Shown in pieces: positions 29,679-35,821 of a stretch of 35,821 nucleotides of DNA. The notes beneath the pieces are model-generated. The model saw only the letters and a list, made by a program, of their open reading frames with translations. It did no database searches and was not told the origin of the DNA. The DNA is from a virus. The position numbers and the translations under genes are program-made. How positions within the stretch are numbered: the first letter of the stretch is position 1; every line of letters starts with the position of its first letter. The stretch spans positions 1 through 35,821 of IMG/VR virus record IMGVR_UViG_3300008450_000179, one strand, 5' to 3'.

Positions 29679-30182
29679 ATGGAATGGCTTAAAACACTCG
29701 CACCCCTGCTGGGCACAGCCCTAGGCGGGCCTTTGGGCGGCGCTGCCGCATCGTTCATTGCTGACAAGCTGGGCATTGAGTCAAAAACCATCGAGGCCGT
29801 GACGGACGTTCTCAACAGCGGAAAAATGACCCCTGAGCAGTTGGCCAGCATCAAACTTGCGGAGATCGACTTCCAAAAGTTTCTCAGGGAAAACGACATA
29901 AAGCTGGAAGAGATTGCAGCGGGTGACCGCAACAGCGCCCGCGATATGAACAAGATGACGCGCTCAAATGTGCCCGCAGTGCTCACGATGCTGATTACAG
30001 CCGGGTTCTTTGGTGTGCTGGGCTGGATGCTCTACAACCCGATTGCAGCCGATAGCCCGCCATTGCTGATAATGCTGGGGCAGCTAGGTACAGCTTGGGG
30101 CGTGGCCTGCGCTTTCTGGTTTGGCACTACATCGGGCAGCGCTCAAAAAAATCAGCTACTTGCGCAGGCGCAGCCAAAGTAA
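29679..30182 (+). CDS. Holin, 3-TM GTA-type (PF11351-like)
   Basis: 167 aa. Gly/Ala-rich N-terminal segment (LAPLLGTALGGPLGGAAASFIADKLGI), helical middle (LAEIDFQKFLRENDIKLEEIAAGDRNSARDMNKM) and two C-terminal hydrophobic helices (VPAVLTMLITAGFFGVLGWML; LLIMLGQLGTAWGVACAFWFGTTSGS). This matches the 3TM holin family of phages and gene-transfer agents. AGGAG precedes ATG. It would open the inner membrane for lysis. Confidence 0.78.
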   Translation: MEWLKTLAPLLGTALGGPLGGAAASFIADKLGIESKTIEAVTDVLNSGKMTPEQLASIKLAEIDFQKFLRENDIKLEEIAAGDRNSARDMNKMTRSNVPAVLTMLITAGFFGVLGWMLYNPIAADSPPLLIMLGQLGTAWGVACAFWFGTTSGSAQKNQLLAQAQPK

Positions 30183-30185
30183 ACC

Positions 30186-30326
30186 ATGCGCTGGCCACTA
30201 AAAATCTGCATGTTCTTTGTGTGGCAGCTTTGCAAAGTTGTTCTTGCCGCCGTGTTTGCTGTGGCCTGTATTGGTGCGGCGCTCCAGTTTTTAAGGGCGC
30301 TTGCTATTCCAACACCTCCGCACTAA
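30186..30326 (+). CDS. Small membrane protein at end of lysis cassette (46 aa)
   Basis: ATG 30186, 3 bases after the holin stop: MRWPLKICMFFVWQLCKVV, then LAAVFAVACIGAALQFLRALAIPTPPH. It is one long hydrophobic helix with a basic N-terminus. Possible antiholin or regulator by location. Its end overlaps the 3' end of the opposing leftward operon by 23 bases. Confidence 0.6.
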   Translation: MRWPLKICMFFVWQLCKVVLAAVFAVACIGAALQFLRALAIPTPPH

Positions 30327-30570
30327 GCACTTCCACAACCTTGTCCAAATCCTCAAGCAAGTAATCTGGCAATCGGTGTTTTTCTGCAAAGCTCCACGCC
30401 TCTAGTGCGCTGAGTAGCTTGATCGTGTCTAGTATTTGCTTTTTGGTCATGCCACTTTTTTCACCCATTGGTGCGCTAATGATTTGTAAGCCTTGACCCG
30501 CAATGTTTTGCTGTGCGGCTATACGCGCCCGACCTTCCGCACTTAAAGAATAATATTCGTGTTGGTTCAT
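30304..30570 (-). CDS. Last gene of leftward operon, hypothetical
   Basis: 88 aa from ATG 30570 (GGAGG 4 nt upstream and ATGA overlap), beginning MNQHEYYSLSAEGRARIAAQ. The C-half is LSALEAWSFAEKHRLPDYLLEDLDKVVEVLSAEVLE. Helical; family unknown. It converges on the lysis cassette. Confidence 0.65.
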   Translation of the reverse strand: MNQHEYYSLSAEGRARIAAQQNIAGQGLQIISAPMGEKSGMTKKQILDTIKLLSALEAWSFAEKHRLPDYLLEDLDKVVEVLSAEVLE

Positions 30571-31361
30571 AGCGCCTCCTTTGGGTCTGGTGCGGCTGCG
30601 AGCGCTGCACGGTACATAGTCATCCAAACCCGCGCAGCAGTGAGCCATCCGATTGTTCCCGGTTCTGCATCAACGCCAGTCATGTCAATTTTTACACTAG
30701 CGCCTGCGATCTGCATTTGTGGCGTGGCATGCTCCGGTAGCTGCGGCACTTGCTTCGCCTTGGCTATGGCTTGGCGTACTTGGTCGGATGTGTGCACAGC
30801 ATCTACAGTTACAGCATTAGCCCCAAACTGCTCAATCAGCTTATATGCACGCTCGTCAGCCACATCCTGCCTGACAACAAAGGTATTCACGCTGCCGTGC
30901 ACTTTTATGCGATAACCAACAGGCTCAGGCAACGTGTATTTCGTATCTACTAGCATTTGTGTGCGGAGTTTTTTGCATTCTTCTTGCATGTGCCCCCAAT
31001 TCTCAAGTGCCGCGGTTAGCTCTGAATTGAGATTGCTATTCTCAGCCAGCGCCTGTGCTAAGGCTTCGGCTTGTTGGGTGATTGCTTGGGATAGCTCCAA
31101 GCGGTATTCGTCAACATCAACATTTTGCATGTCTCGTGCATGGCTGTACCTATCAGCCAACTCCATAATCTCTTCAACGCTTGCAGGCTTAGGCTGCGAG
31201 TCTTTGTAGTGCTGGATTGCGGCGTTGCATGTTGCGTGCGCTTGCTCAGGGGTCAGGTACAGCAGTCCTAATTTTGGTGGGCAAGTTAACCAATTTTCAA
31301 TAAGCGCGCCTGCTTCTTTCGCAAGTGCTACGGCCTGCTCTTGTGTAATGTATGTGGTCAT
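30567..31361 (-). CDS. Hypothetical early protein, multi-segment
   Basis: 264 aa. N-terminus MTTYITQEQAVALAKEAGALIENW, a central coiled coil (QAITQQAEALAQALAENSNLNSELTAALENWGHMQEECKKLRTQM), then PEPVGYRIKVHGSVNTFVVRQDVADERAYKLIEQFGANAVTVDAVHTSDQV and a tail with AWMTMYRAALAAAP-type helix. The multi-part build is common in phage early proteins assembled from shared blocks. No function known. Confidence 0.65.
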   Translation of the reverse strand: MTTYITQEQAVALAKEAGALIENWLTCPPKLGLLYLTPEQAHATCNAAIQHYKDSQPKPASVEEIMELADRYSHARDMQNVDVDEYRLELSQAITQQAEALAQALAENSNLNSELTAALENWGHMQEECKKLRTQMLVDTKYTLPEPVGYRIKVHGSVNTFVVRQDVADERAYKLIEQFGANAVTVDAVHTSDQVRQAIAKAKQVPQLPEHATPQMQIAGASVKIDMTGVDAEPGTIGWLTAARVWMTMYRAALAAAPDPKEAL

Positions 31362-31747
31362 GGCGTAGCCTTTCCGATTTCAGCGGCTGCTCTTTGATTA
31401 CGCCTTTGCTCTGATGCTGTTGCCCTGGAGGCCGCAGCCCTTACGATTGCGCGGCGTGTTGCGGTGTATTGGTCACTTCCTACTGGCTCACTTACTTGCT
31501 CACATTCGTTGTCGTTTGGCGTGCATCCAACAGCTATAGCATCATCAAACAAGTCCATGCTCAGTTGCAACTTCACAGCCAGCCTTAGCGCATCGCCATC
31601 GTCTTTTAGTGGGTTCCAGACCGGGCTGTGCAAGCGGCCAGCAAAGATGTTTCCATGTCCAATCCATATACCACTACAACCCTTACTTCCGTGGTGCGTG
31701 ATCCCAGCAGCTTTAGCCGCAAGCTCTAGTAGTTCTTTGTCGGTCAT
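31358..31747 (-). CDS. Hypothetical protein with ATRRAIV motif, copy 2
   Basis: 129 aa, paralogue of the 6349-6645 product: same opening (DKELLELAAKAAGI), same WNPLKDDGDALRLAVKL core and TATRRAIVRAAA ... AAAEIGKA end. It has an insertion of ~15 residues (ASRATASEQRRNQR) near the C-terminus and a Cys-containing middle. ATGA on both sides. Confidence 0.7.
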   Translation of the reverse strand: MTDKELLELAAKAAGITHHGSKGCSGIWIGHGNIFAGRLHSPVWNPLKDDGDALRLAVKLQLSMDLFDDAIAVGCTPNDNECEQVSEPVGSDQYTATRRAIVRAAASRATASEQRRNQRAAAEIGKATP

Positions 31748-31935
31748 TCTGGTATCTCCTTAATCATGGCGCGGATTTCTGGCGCAGTAATCATCCCCAT
31801 TTGGTCTGCATAGGTGGCAGCCTGCTCTAGTACATCGCGCAGTGCGGCTTGCATGTCCGGTATTGTGTAAACACCAGAATCTGGCTCGTGGCTAATCATC
31901 CTAAAACTTGGCTCTGGCATCTTGAAAGTAGTCAT
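31744..31935 (-). CDS. Small hypothetical protein
   Basis: 63 aa (MTTFKMPEPSFRMISHEPDSGVYTIPDMQAALRDVLEQAATYADQMGMITAPEIRAMIKEIPE). Helical C-half, ATGA overlaps both ends. Its first part resembles short phage proteins with a MPEP start; no function. Confidence 0.6.
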   Translation of the reverse strand: MTTFKMPEPSFRMISHEPDSGVYTIPDMQAALRDVLEQAATYADQMGMITAPEIRAMIKEIPE

Positions 31936-32090
31936 TGTTGGCCTTCCTTAACTTGCCTTGTGTAATATTCATCGTGGTTGAGATTTATGTTTAGACCATC
32001 TTCTACTCTGTCAGCACGGCTATCCTCTACTGGGCCAATTACTTTTACGACTTGACCTGTTTCGTAGCTCAAAACTTCTATGCGGGTCAT
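31932..32090 (-). CDS. Small hypothetical protein (52 aa)
   Basis: ATG 32090, MTRIEVLSYETGQVVKVIG, then PVEDSRADRVEDGLNINLNHDEYYTRQVKEGQQ. Beta-rich start, acidic. It is shorter than usual gene-caller cutoffs but fills the space exactly with ATGA overlaps at both ends, supporting it strongly. Confidence 0.65.
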   Translation of the reverse strand: MTRIEVLSYETGQVVKVIGPVEDSRADRVEDGLNINLNHDEYYTRQVKEGQQ

Positions 32091-32731
32091 TGTTGGCCTT
32101 TCGTTATTTCAGCTTCGATTGCACTAAAGTCCGGCAAAGACTTTTCTTTCGTTATTTCAGCTTCCTGAAAATTGCTTGTCCCGTTCGGGCATTCAATGTC
32201 AGTGTGCTCCCACCAAGCAGTGCCGCAGTTACGACACATGCGGCTCATCCTTTTCACAAACTGCTCATCACTAAGCGGCTCACGTTTAGCGGGCTGTGCT
32301 TGTGCAATGGCTGCTCTGGCTTTATCAAGCCAAATCTTTTGCGTCGAGTCTTTCGCCAGATGGCCGAATAAAGCCTCTACCGCGATTAACGCATCCAGCA
32401 TCACCTTATTTACTGGCTCTGCGGGTTTGGATTGCAGGAGAGCGGCGCTCCAACACCGCTTTGCAATTTCACGAATGCTGATTGGTCTATTGCAAACGGT
32501 GTCATAAAACGCATTGAAATCCAATTGCTCCCCTTGCGCTGGCTCAATCAACTTATCCGGGTGCGTTGCTTTCCAAAGCAAGTTAAGCCCTTGCGCTGGC
32601 TGCTCTGTCTGTGCAAGTGCTGCGCGCACCCTATTAATCAAAGGCCACTCGTCTGCGTTTGTTCCGCACCTACTAGCTAATTCGTCAGTAAGCTGCTCCA
32701 CTACAGCCCGGTCAATTAATAGTTTGGTCAT
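32087..32731 (-). CDS. Hypothetical early protein with Zn-finger-like block
   Basis: 214 aa from MTKLLIDRAVVEQLTDELASRCG (start by ATGA overlap at 32731). Helical repeats contain ALAQTEQPAQGLNLLW and AIAQAQPAKREPLSDEQFVKRMSRMCRNCGTAWWEHTDIECPNG. The last has CxxC ... H ... C and could bind zinc. The mix of blocks (LNAAL/IAQAQP) is typical of phage early filler proteins. Function unknown. Confidence 0.6.
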   Translation of the reverse strand: MTKLLIDRAVVEQLTDELASRCGTNADEWPLINRVRAALAQTEQPAQGLNLLWKATHPDKLIEPAQGEQLDFNAFYDTVCNRPISIREIAKRCWSAALLQSKPAEPVNKVMLDALIAVEALFGHLAKDSTQKIWLDKARAAIAQAQPAKREPLSDEQFVKRMSRMCRNCGTAWWEHTDIECPNGTSNFQEAEITKEKSLPDFSAIEAEITKGQQ

Positions 32732-32907
32732 TGAATCAGCCCCATGATTCCTAAGATCGGGAAACAAAACATAAAAGTTGTGCCGACCCATAGGGCAACC
32801 CATGGGTTCCTTTCGTCAAAGTTGTATCCACTGCACCACGCAATGAATGCGGACATTGCAAACGTAATGAGTATTACTACTGCGGCAAAAATTCTGTGTT
32901 TGCTCAT
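32728..32907 (-). CDS. Two-helix membrane protein (59 aa)
   Basis: ATG 32907, MSKHRIFAAVVILITFAMSA, then FIAWCSGYNFDERNPWVALWVGTTFMFCFPILGIMGLIQ. It has two clear transmembrane helices with a short polar loop. ATGA overlaps both ends. Inner-membrane protein of an early operon; could act in superinfection exclusion or host takeover, but no evidence decides. Confidence 0.65.
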   Translation of the reverse strand: MSKHRIFAAVVILITFAMSAFIAWCSGYNFDERNPWVALWVGTTFMFCFPILGIMGLIQ

Positions 32908-32951
32908 ACGGTTCCTTTACGGGCTAAATCAATAGCAGCGTCAATTTCATG
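32897..32951. repeat. 55-bp direct repeat, copy 1 (also 33872-33926)
   Basis: Exact 55-bp identity spanning the gene junction and the C-terminal codons (HEIDAAIDLARKGTV) of two coiled-coil paralogues. Points to a recent duplication. Confidence 0.9.
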
Positions 32952-33446
32952 TTTAGAAAAAGTTGGCGCACAATCAGTACATTCAGTTATTTTTTCCCAT
33001 GCGTTATCAATTAAAGTTCTTTGTTTTTCGCTGTCTACAACATCAGAGATAGATGCACTTCCAACAATCCACAAGTACCGCTCAGCATCAGCTTGCAGCG
33101 CCTCTATCTTTGTTGTTAACGTGTTTACCAAACCATCAGGCAATCCAGAGAAGTCAGCTGTGCCGTGCACGAGATAAGTAATACACGCATTTAGTGTCTC
33201 TTGACATGGTGTAGGTCGCCATTCTGATTCCAGCGCCTCTATCTGCTTGGCTTGCTCAGCTAATTGAATGCGTTTTTTGTTGTGAGCCTCGTACCACTCG
33301 TTACCTGCTTTTTCCAGCTCGGCTATCTGCTTGGCTTGGGCTTCTAATGCCTCCCTTGCTTCTACAAGAACCTCACGACAATAAACATTGTCATAATCTA
33401 TGCTCGCCTGCTGCAAGCGCTCTATCAGGTTAGTGGTTGTAGTCAT
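32904..33446 (-). CDS. Coiled-coil early protein, paralogue family member 1
   Basis: 180 aa. Shares start (MTTTTNLIERL), a middle block (KIEALQADAERYLWI) and end (HEIDAAIDLARKGTV) with the 33879-34355 product, but the interior differs. Coiled coil at ~30-75. Proteins with these blocks occur in many phages (Ead/Ea22-like), function unknown. ATGA on both sides. Confidence 0.7.
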   Translation of the reverse strand: MTTTTNLIERLQQASIDYDNVYCREVLVEAREALEAQAKQIAELEKAGNEWYEAHNKKRIQLAEQAKQIEALESEWRPTPCQETLNACITYLVHGTADFSGLPDGLVNTLTTKIEALQADAERYLWIVGSASISDVVDSEKQRTLIDNAWEKITECTDCAPTFSKHEIDAAIDLARKGTV

Positions 33447-33477
33447 TTCATTCCTTCAATAGCTGATTGCATGATGG
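33418..33477. repeat. 60-bp direct repeat, copy 1 (also 34327-34386)
   Basis: Exact 60-bp identity covering the MTTTTNLIERL start of one gene and the IMQSAIEGMK end of the upstream gene, 909 bp apart. A shorter third copy of the IMQSAIE part lies near 33816-33846. Confidence 0.9.
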
Positions 33478-33802
33478 GAAGAACGTAAGCAGCCAAATTT
33501 AGAGGCTTTGTGTTGGGCGGATATGCTGGGTCAAATTCTGCATATAGCTCCAAAACCTCCAACACCTTCACAATGTCCTCTTTGCTTATGGGTGCTGGGT
33601 GGGTGTATAGGGCTTCCTGCGTCTCTCCAATGCTTGATTGTTCAAAATGCAGCTCTTCATCACCTGACTCAAATGTCACAAGCCACGCCTTTGGTTCTTG
33701 CGAGTTTGGTTTGAGCGATGTAGCAAGTGCATAAACCTCGCTTATGTTTCTTGTTTTGTGTAGCAATTCGTACTGCGATTGCGTCAGTGTGTAAGTAGTC
33801 AT
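33443..33802 (-). CDS. MTTYTLTQ-family early protein, copy 1
   Basis: 119 aa. N-terminus MTTYTLTQSQYELLHKT, middle WLVTFESGDEELHFEQS, C-terminus PAPISKEDIVKVLEVLELYAEF ... IMQSAIEGMK. The two ends match the shorter 34352-34597 product, which lacks the middle. ATGA overlaps. Confidence 0.65.
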   Translation of the reverse strand: MTTYTLTQSQYELLHKTRNISEVYALATSLKPNSQEPKAWLVTFESGDEELHFEQSSIGETQEALYTHPAPISKEDIVKVLEVLELYAEFDPAYPPNTKPLNLAAYVLPIMQSAIEGMK

Positions 33803-33882
33803 TTAGTATCCTCAATAGCTGATTGCATGATGGTGATGGCTTCGCGCTTACGCTCTTTCCAAGTCTTTATTTGTTTGCTCAT
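33799..33882 (-). CDS. 27-aa remnant or mini-protein (IMQSAIE end)
   Basis: ATG 33882 gives MSKQIKTWKERKREAITIMQ then SAIEDTK. The last ~12 residues equal the C-terminus of the MTTYTLTQ-family proteins, so it looks like a duplicated 3' end given a new start. ATGA overlaps on both sides keep it in the translation chain. Confidence 0.5.
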   Translation of the reverse strand: MSKQIKTWKERKREAITIMQSAIEDTK

Positions 33883-33926
33883 ACGGTTCCTTTACGGGCT
33901 AAATCAATAGCAGCGTCAATTTCATG
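33872..33926. repeat. 55-bp direct repeat, copy 2 (also 32897-32951)
   Basis: Exact copy of 32897-32951, 975 bp away. Confidence 0.9.
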
Positions 33927-34355
33927 AGTAAATCTGACATTAGGTCGCTTGCCCAAAGCCATAAAACTTGCATCACCTACATCACGCAACCACCGATACC
34001 TCTTAGCATCAGCTTGCAGCGCCTCTATCTTCTTGTGCAGGTCATCGTTTGCAGCAAGTGTTCCCTCAAGTGTTGTAACCAATGCGTACAACTGTTCCCA
34101 GGGTTCGGCCTTTTCAATGCCGGGATAATCAGGTGCAAATCTCACAGCGTATTGTTTTGTTTTCTCTATCTGCTTGGCTTGCTCTTTGAGCTTCTCTAGC
34201 ATTTGTTCGCCTGCAAACATTGCGCTTTCTCGTGCTGTTTTCCAGTGCTCTATTTGCTTGCCTTGGGCTTCTAATGCTCTAGCTGCTTCATTAGTCAGTT
34301 CATTGGCAGCATCGGATGCCCAAAGCCGCTCTATCAGGTTAGTGGTTGTAGTCAT
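33879..34355 (-). CDS. Coiled-coil early protein, paralogue family member 2
   Basis: 158 aa. Same ends as the 32904-33446 product (MTTTTNLIERL; KIEALQADAKRYRWL; HEIDAAIDLARKGTV). Coiled coil through GKQIEHWKTARESAMFAGEQMLEKLKEQAKQIEKTKQ. ATGA overlaps. Confidence 0.7.
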   Translation of the reverse strand: MTTTTNLIERLWASDAANELTNEAARALEAQGKQIEHWKTARESAMFAGEQMLEKLKEQAKQIEKTKQYAVRFAPDYPGIEKAEPWEQLYALVTTLEGTLAANDDLHKKIEALQADAKRYRWLRDVGDASFMALGKRPNVRFTHEIDAAIDLARKGTV

Positions 34356-34386
34356 TTCATTCCTTCAATAGCTGATTGCATGATGG
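34327..34386. repeat. 60-bp direct repeat, copy 2 (also 33418-33477)
   Basis: Exact copy of 33418-33477 at the corresponding junction of the second paralogue pair. Confidence 0.9.
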
Positions 34387-34597
34387 TGATGGCTTGCCCT
34401 TGGAATTTGTGTCCGTCAGGCATTAAGTATTCGGATGCCGTAAACAACAACTCCAACACCTTTACCATGTCTTCTTTGCTTATGGGTGCTGGGTTTGGTT
34501 TAAGTTCGGTTAGTAGCCCGATTGTTTCGTTGTCAAAAGGGTCTGCTAATTTGTAAAGGCGCTCGATCTGTGCCTGCGTCAGTGTGTAAGTAGTCAT
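34352..34597 (-). CDS. MTTYTLTQ-family early protein, copy 2 (short)
   Basis: 81 aa: MTTYTLTQAQIERLYKLAD, PAPISKEDMVKVLELLFTAS, AITIMQSAIEGMK. Lacks the middle insertion of copy 1. ATGA overlaps both ends. Function unknown. Confidence 0.65.
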   Translation of the reverse strand: MTTYTLTQAQIERLYKLADPFDNETIGLLTELKPNPAPISKEDMVKVLELLFTASEYLMPDGHKFQGQAITIMQSAIEGMK

Positions 34598-34797
34598 TTC
34601 CTAATCCTTTTTTCTATCTGCTCTAGTGCCCTGCTTAACTCATCAGGTGTCACCGCTTGCACTGCTGCCGCCATAAGTCTTTGGTAATCTCTAATTGTGT
34701 TTTCTAATAGACGGATTGCTCTATCTTCTATAGATGCTGTTTCAAACGATTGCAACTCAGCTTTTGTGAATGCGTAGTCACCGTGTTCAATTTTCAT
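34594..34797 (-). CDS. Small helical hypothetical protein
   Basis: 67 aa, MKIEHGDYAFTKAELQSFETASIEDRAIRLL, then a helix ENTIRDYQRLMAAAVQAVTPDELSRALEQIEKRIRK. Overlaps the upstream gene by 11 bases and the next by ATGA. No family known. Confidence 0.6.
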   Translation of the reverse strand: MKIEHGDYAFTKAELQSFETASIEDRAIRLLENTIRDYQRLMAAAVQAVTPDELSRALEQIEKRIRK

Positions 34798-34990
34798 GGT
34801 CGTCTCCTAGTTGAATACCGCGCCATTGTGTTAGTCCTTGAGCCATAGCTTCTTGCTCAAATGCAGCCCATAGCACAGCAAGTTTAGAGGCTTGCACATC
34901 TTGTTTATTAAAGCCGTAGTTTGCATATATCTGGGCACTGCTGCGCAAAATCATTGCATAACGTGTTTCTTTTTGCTCGATTGTGTTCAT
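34787..34990 (-). CDS. Small hypothetical protein after operon gap
   Basis: 67 aa, MNTIEQKETRYAMILRSSAQIYANYGFNKQDVQASKLAVLWAAFEQEAMAQGLTQWRG. It follows the only gap of some size in the leftward operon, which carries the 15-bp putative operator 35 bases before its ATG. No good Shine-Dalgarno and no convincing promoter seen. Confidence 0.6.
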   Translation of the reverse strand: MNTIEQKETRYAMILRSSAQIYANYGFNKQDVQASKLAVLWAAFEQEAMAQGLTQWRGIQLGDDHEN

Positions 34991-35024
34991 GCTTTTATTT
35001 TCGCAAAATATTTGGCTATTGCTA

Positions 35025-35039
35025 TAGGTGTTTACCCTA
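35025..35039. promoter_or_regulatory. 15-bp putative operator TAGGTGTTTACCCTA, copy 2
   Basis: Identical to 3183-3197. It overlaps the stop of the 35032-35253 gene and lies upstream of the 34990 start, so it may control an internal start in the leftward operon. Confidence 0.5.
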
Positions 35040-35253
35040 GTTTTGATATTTCAGCAGTTAGATTCTGAATAGACTCTACTAACTCAACAACACCCGACAC
35101 ATCCCATGCACGATCCGCATGCTCGATTGAATTGAGCATTGGTATTAGCTTGTCACGCAGTTGCTTTGCAGCGTCATTTCTCGCTCTACGTAGTACCGTT
35201 AAACGACCGATTGCAGCCATCTTTACGGTGTCGGATGTGTCGGGTAGGTTCAT
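35032..35253 (-). CDS. Small hypothetical protein downstream of ssb
   Basis: 73 aa. The start at 35253 (MNLPDTSDTVKMAAIGRLTVLRRARNDAAKQLRDKLIPMLN) is preferred over upstream in-frame ATGs that lie inside ssb. Helical, ends VESIQNLTAEISKLG. 7 bases after the ssb stop, so likely co-translated with it. Function unknown. Confidence 0.6.
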   Translation of the reverse strand: MNLPDTSDTVKMAAIGRLTVLRRARNDAAKQLRDKLIPMLNSIEHADRAWDVSGVVELVESIQNLTAEISKLG

Positions 35254-35260
35254 GGTGTGC

Positions 35261-35677
35261 TTACCAAGGAATATCTGAGTCCATATCGTCGAATCCACCC
35301 GCAGCCTTTGGCAATTGCCGTGCCTTGGCTGCATCGTGGCTAGGTGCTTTGCGTGGGGCTTCCTGCTCTGCATCTTTGCGACCACCCTGCAAAACAATGT
35401 CATTTACCCGAACATCCATGCTGGTGCGCTTGTTGCCATCTTTGTCGGTGTAATCCCGCTGGCTAACAGTCCCGCTAACGGTTACGGCTTGGCCCTTGGT
35501 CAAATACTGCGCGAGTGATTCGGCGCGTTTGCCAAAAATGGAGCAGTTCCACCAAATAGTTGGCTTGTCACGGCCTTGGCTGTCTGCCACTGAAAACGAT
35601 GCAACTGCGTCACCGTTTGGTAAATAACGCTGCTCTGCGTCACGGCCTAATTGCCCTGCGATAGTGATGTTATTCAT
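35261..35677 (-). CDS. ssb: Single-stranded DNA-binding protein, allele B (complete)
   Basis: 138 aa: OB-fold residues 1-105 (NNITIAGQLGRDAEQRYLPNGDAVASFSVADSQGRDKPTIWWNCSIFGKRAESLAQYL; VRVNDIVLQGG), a flexible linker, and the acidic tip DDMDSDIPW that docks partner proteins in bacterial SSBs. It protects ssDNA and partners the annealing protein just upstream. Its ATG overlaps the annealing-protein stop directly, without the HNH gene found in allele A. Confidence 0.93.
   Translation of the reverse strand: MNNITIAGQLGRDAEQRYLPNGDAVASFSVADSQGRDKPTIWWNCSIFGKRAESLAQYLTKGQAVTVSGTVSQRDYTDKDGNKRTSMDVRVNDIVLQGGRKDAEQEAPRKAPSHDAAKARQLPKAAGGFDDMDSDIPW
35438..35551. repeat. Exact 114-bp copy of 1-114
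   Basis: Inside ssb codons ~43-80. See the copy at the window start. Confidence 0.9.
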
Positions 35678-35821
35678 TGATATTTACTTTCGTCTGCTAC
35701 TCGTTGAAGGTCTACATCAGTTGCTCGTGTCAATTGTTCTGTCCGGTAGTCGTAGGCGTGTTTCAAACTGCCCCGGTCTGCCTCGTCTGCCATTTTCCAA
35801 GCGGCTGCAAAGTGGCTCTTG
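35674..35821 (-). CDS. Annealing protein C-terminus, allele B (partial, N-terminus beyond window end)
   Basis: Enters at 35821 in the frame of the Rad52-like protein (KSHFAAAWKMADEADRG ... YDYRTEQL), identical to allele A over 94 bp. It then ends with a different tail, TRATDVDLQRVADESKYQ, whose stop overlaps ssb by ATGA. This is the uninterrupted form of the locus. Confidence 0.85.
   Translation of the reverse strand, partial: KSHFAAAWKMADEADRGSLKHAYDYRTEQLTRATDVDLQRVADESKYQ
35728..35821. repeat. Exact 94-bp copy of 752-845
   Basis: Final 94 bases of the window; see the copy at 752-845. Confidence 0.9.

Noticed and set aside
34991-35031. Promoter in the gap before the 34990 gene
   Set aside because: Several AT-rich -10-like hexamers exist, but none has a -35 at proper spacing. 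Only the repeated 15-bp site is reported.
1-35821. CRISPR array, insertion sequence, integrase or attachment site
   Set aside because: No regularly spaced repeats, no transposase or recombinase ORF, and no tRNA-like attachment core seen. The repeats found are explained by contig closure or gene duplication.

Overview
The window looks like the essentially complete genome of a small tailed phage with a P22-like (podovirus-type) virion, probably infecting a freshwater beta-proteobacterium. The host guess is weak: it rests on moderate GC, codon habits and the general look of the accessory genes. I see no integrase, no CI-type repressor, no DNA polymerase and no tRNA. The two ends overlap imperfectly. 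Bases 1-114 recur exactly at 35438-35551, and 752-845 recur exactly at 35728-35821, with different DNA between the copies. The simplest reading is a circular map assembled from a mixed population with two alleles of one locus. Allele A (start of window) carries a homing-type HNH gene between the annealing protein gene and ssb. Allele B (end of window) lacks it. The circle would be about 35.4 kb for A and about 35.0 kb for B.

Layout. (1) A leftward early operon (minus strand) runs from 3096 down to 1 and, across the circle, from 35821 down to 30304. It holds about two dozen small genes, nearly all joined by ATGA overlaps: ssb, a Rad52-like annealing protein, small membrane proteins and a family of coiled-coil paralogues with recent internal duplications. 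(2) A 150-bp divergent control region (3097-3248) has back-to-back TTGAA(A/T)-N17-TACAAT promoters whose flanks are inverted copies of each other. (3) A rightward early operon (3249-9750) holds a Cro-like regulator that appears leaderless, replication proteins of lambda O/P style, RusA resolvase, nuclease-like Zn proteins and a Q-like late regulator. (4) At 9750-10546 there is no sizeable ORF. It has a good promoter, many nested helices including a GUAA tetraloop hairpin, a 19-nt repeated element and a terminator just before the terminase genes. I read it as a ~700-nt structured non-coding RNA on the late leader. (5) The late operon (10547-26255) runs terminase, portal, scaffold, N4-gp56-type capsid, then gp4-, gp10-, gp14-, gp7-, gp20- and gp16-like proteins in P22 order. 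(6) A 30-codon antisense membrane-protein gene (26242-26334) sits where P22 keeps its immI/sieA region. (7) A tail fibre and a lysis cassette (26401-30326) follow; the cassette has a 3TM holin, a DUF5675 protein, a secreted HNH-like nuclease and small membrane proteins.

How it works together (inference): the divergent promoters drive both early operons. The rightward one replicates the genome and makes the Q-like protein. That protein would then let polymerase starting at ~9774-9803 read through the leader RNA and its terminator into the virion and lysis genes, as Q does at lambda pR'. The outstanding feature is that this leader is not a short 6S-like RNA but a giant, elaborate RNA resembling in kind the phage-associated GOLLD/ROOL classes. 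Whether it belongs to one of them cannot be decided without a covariance search.
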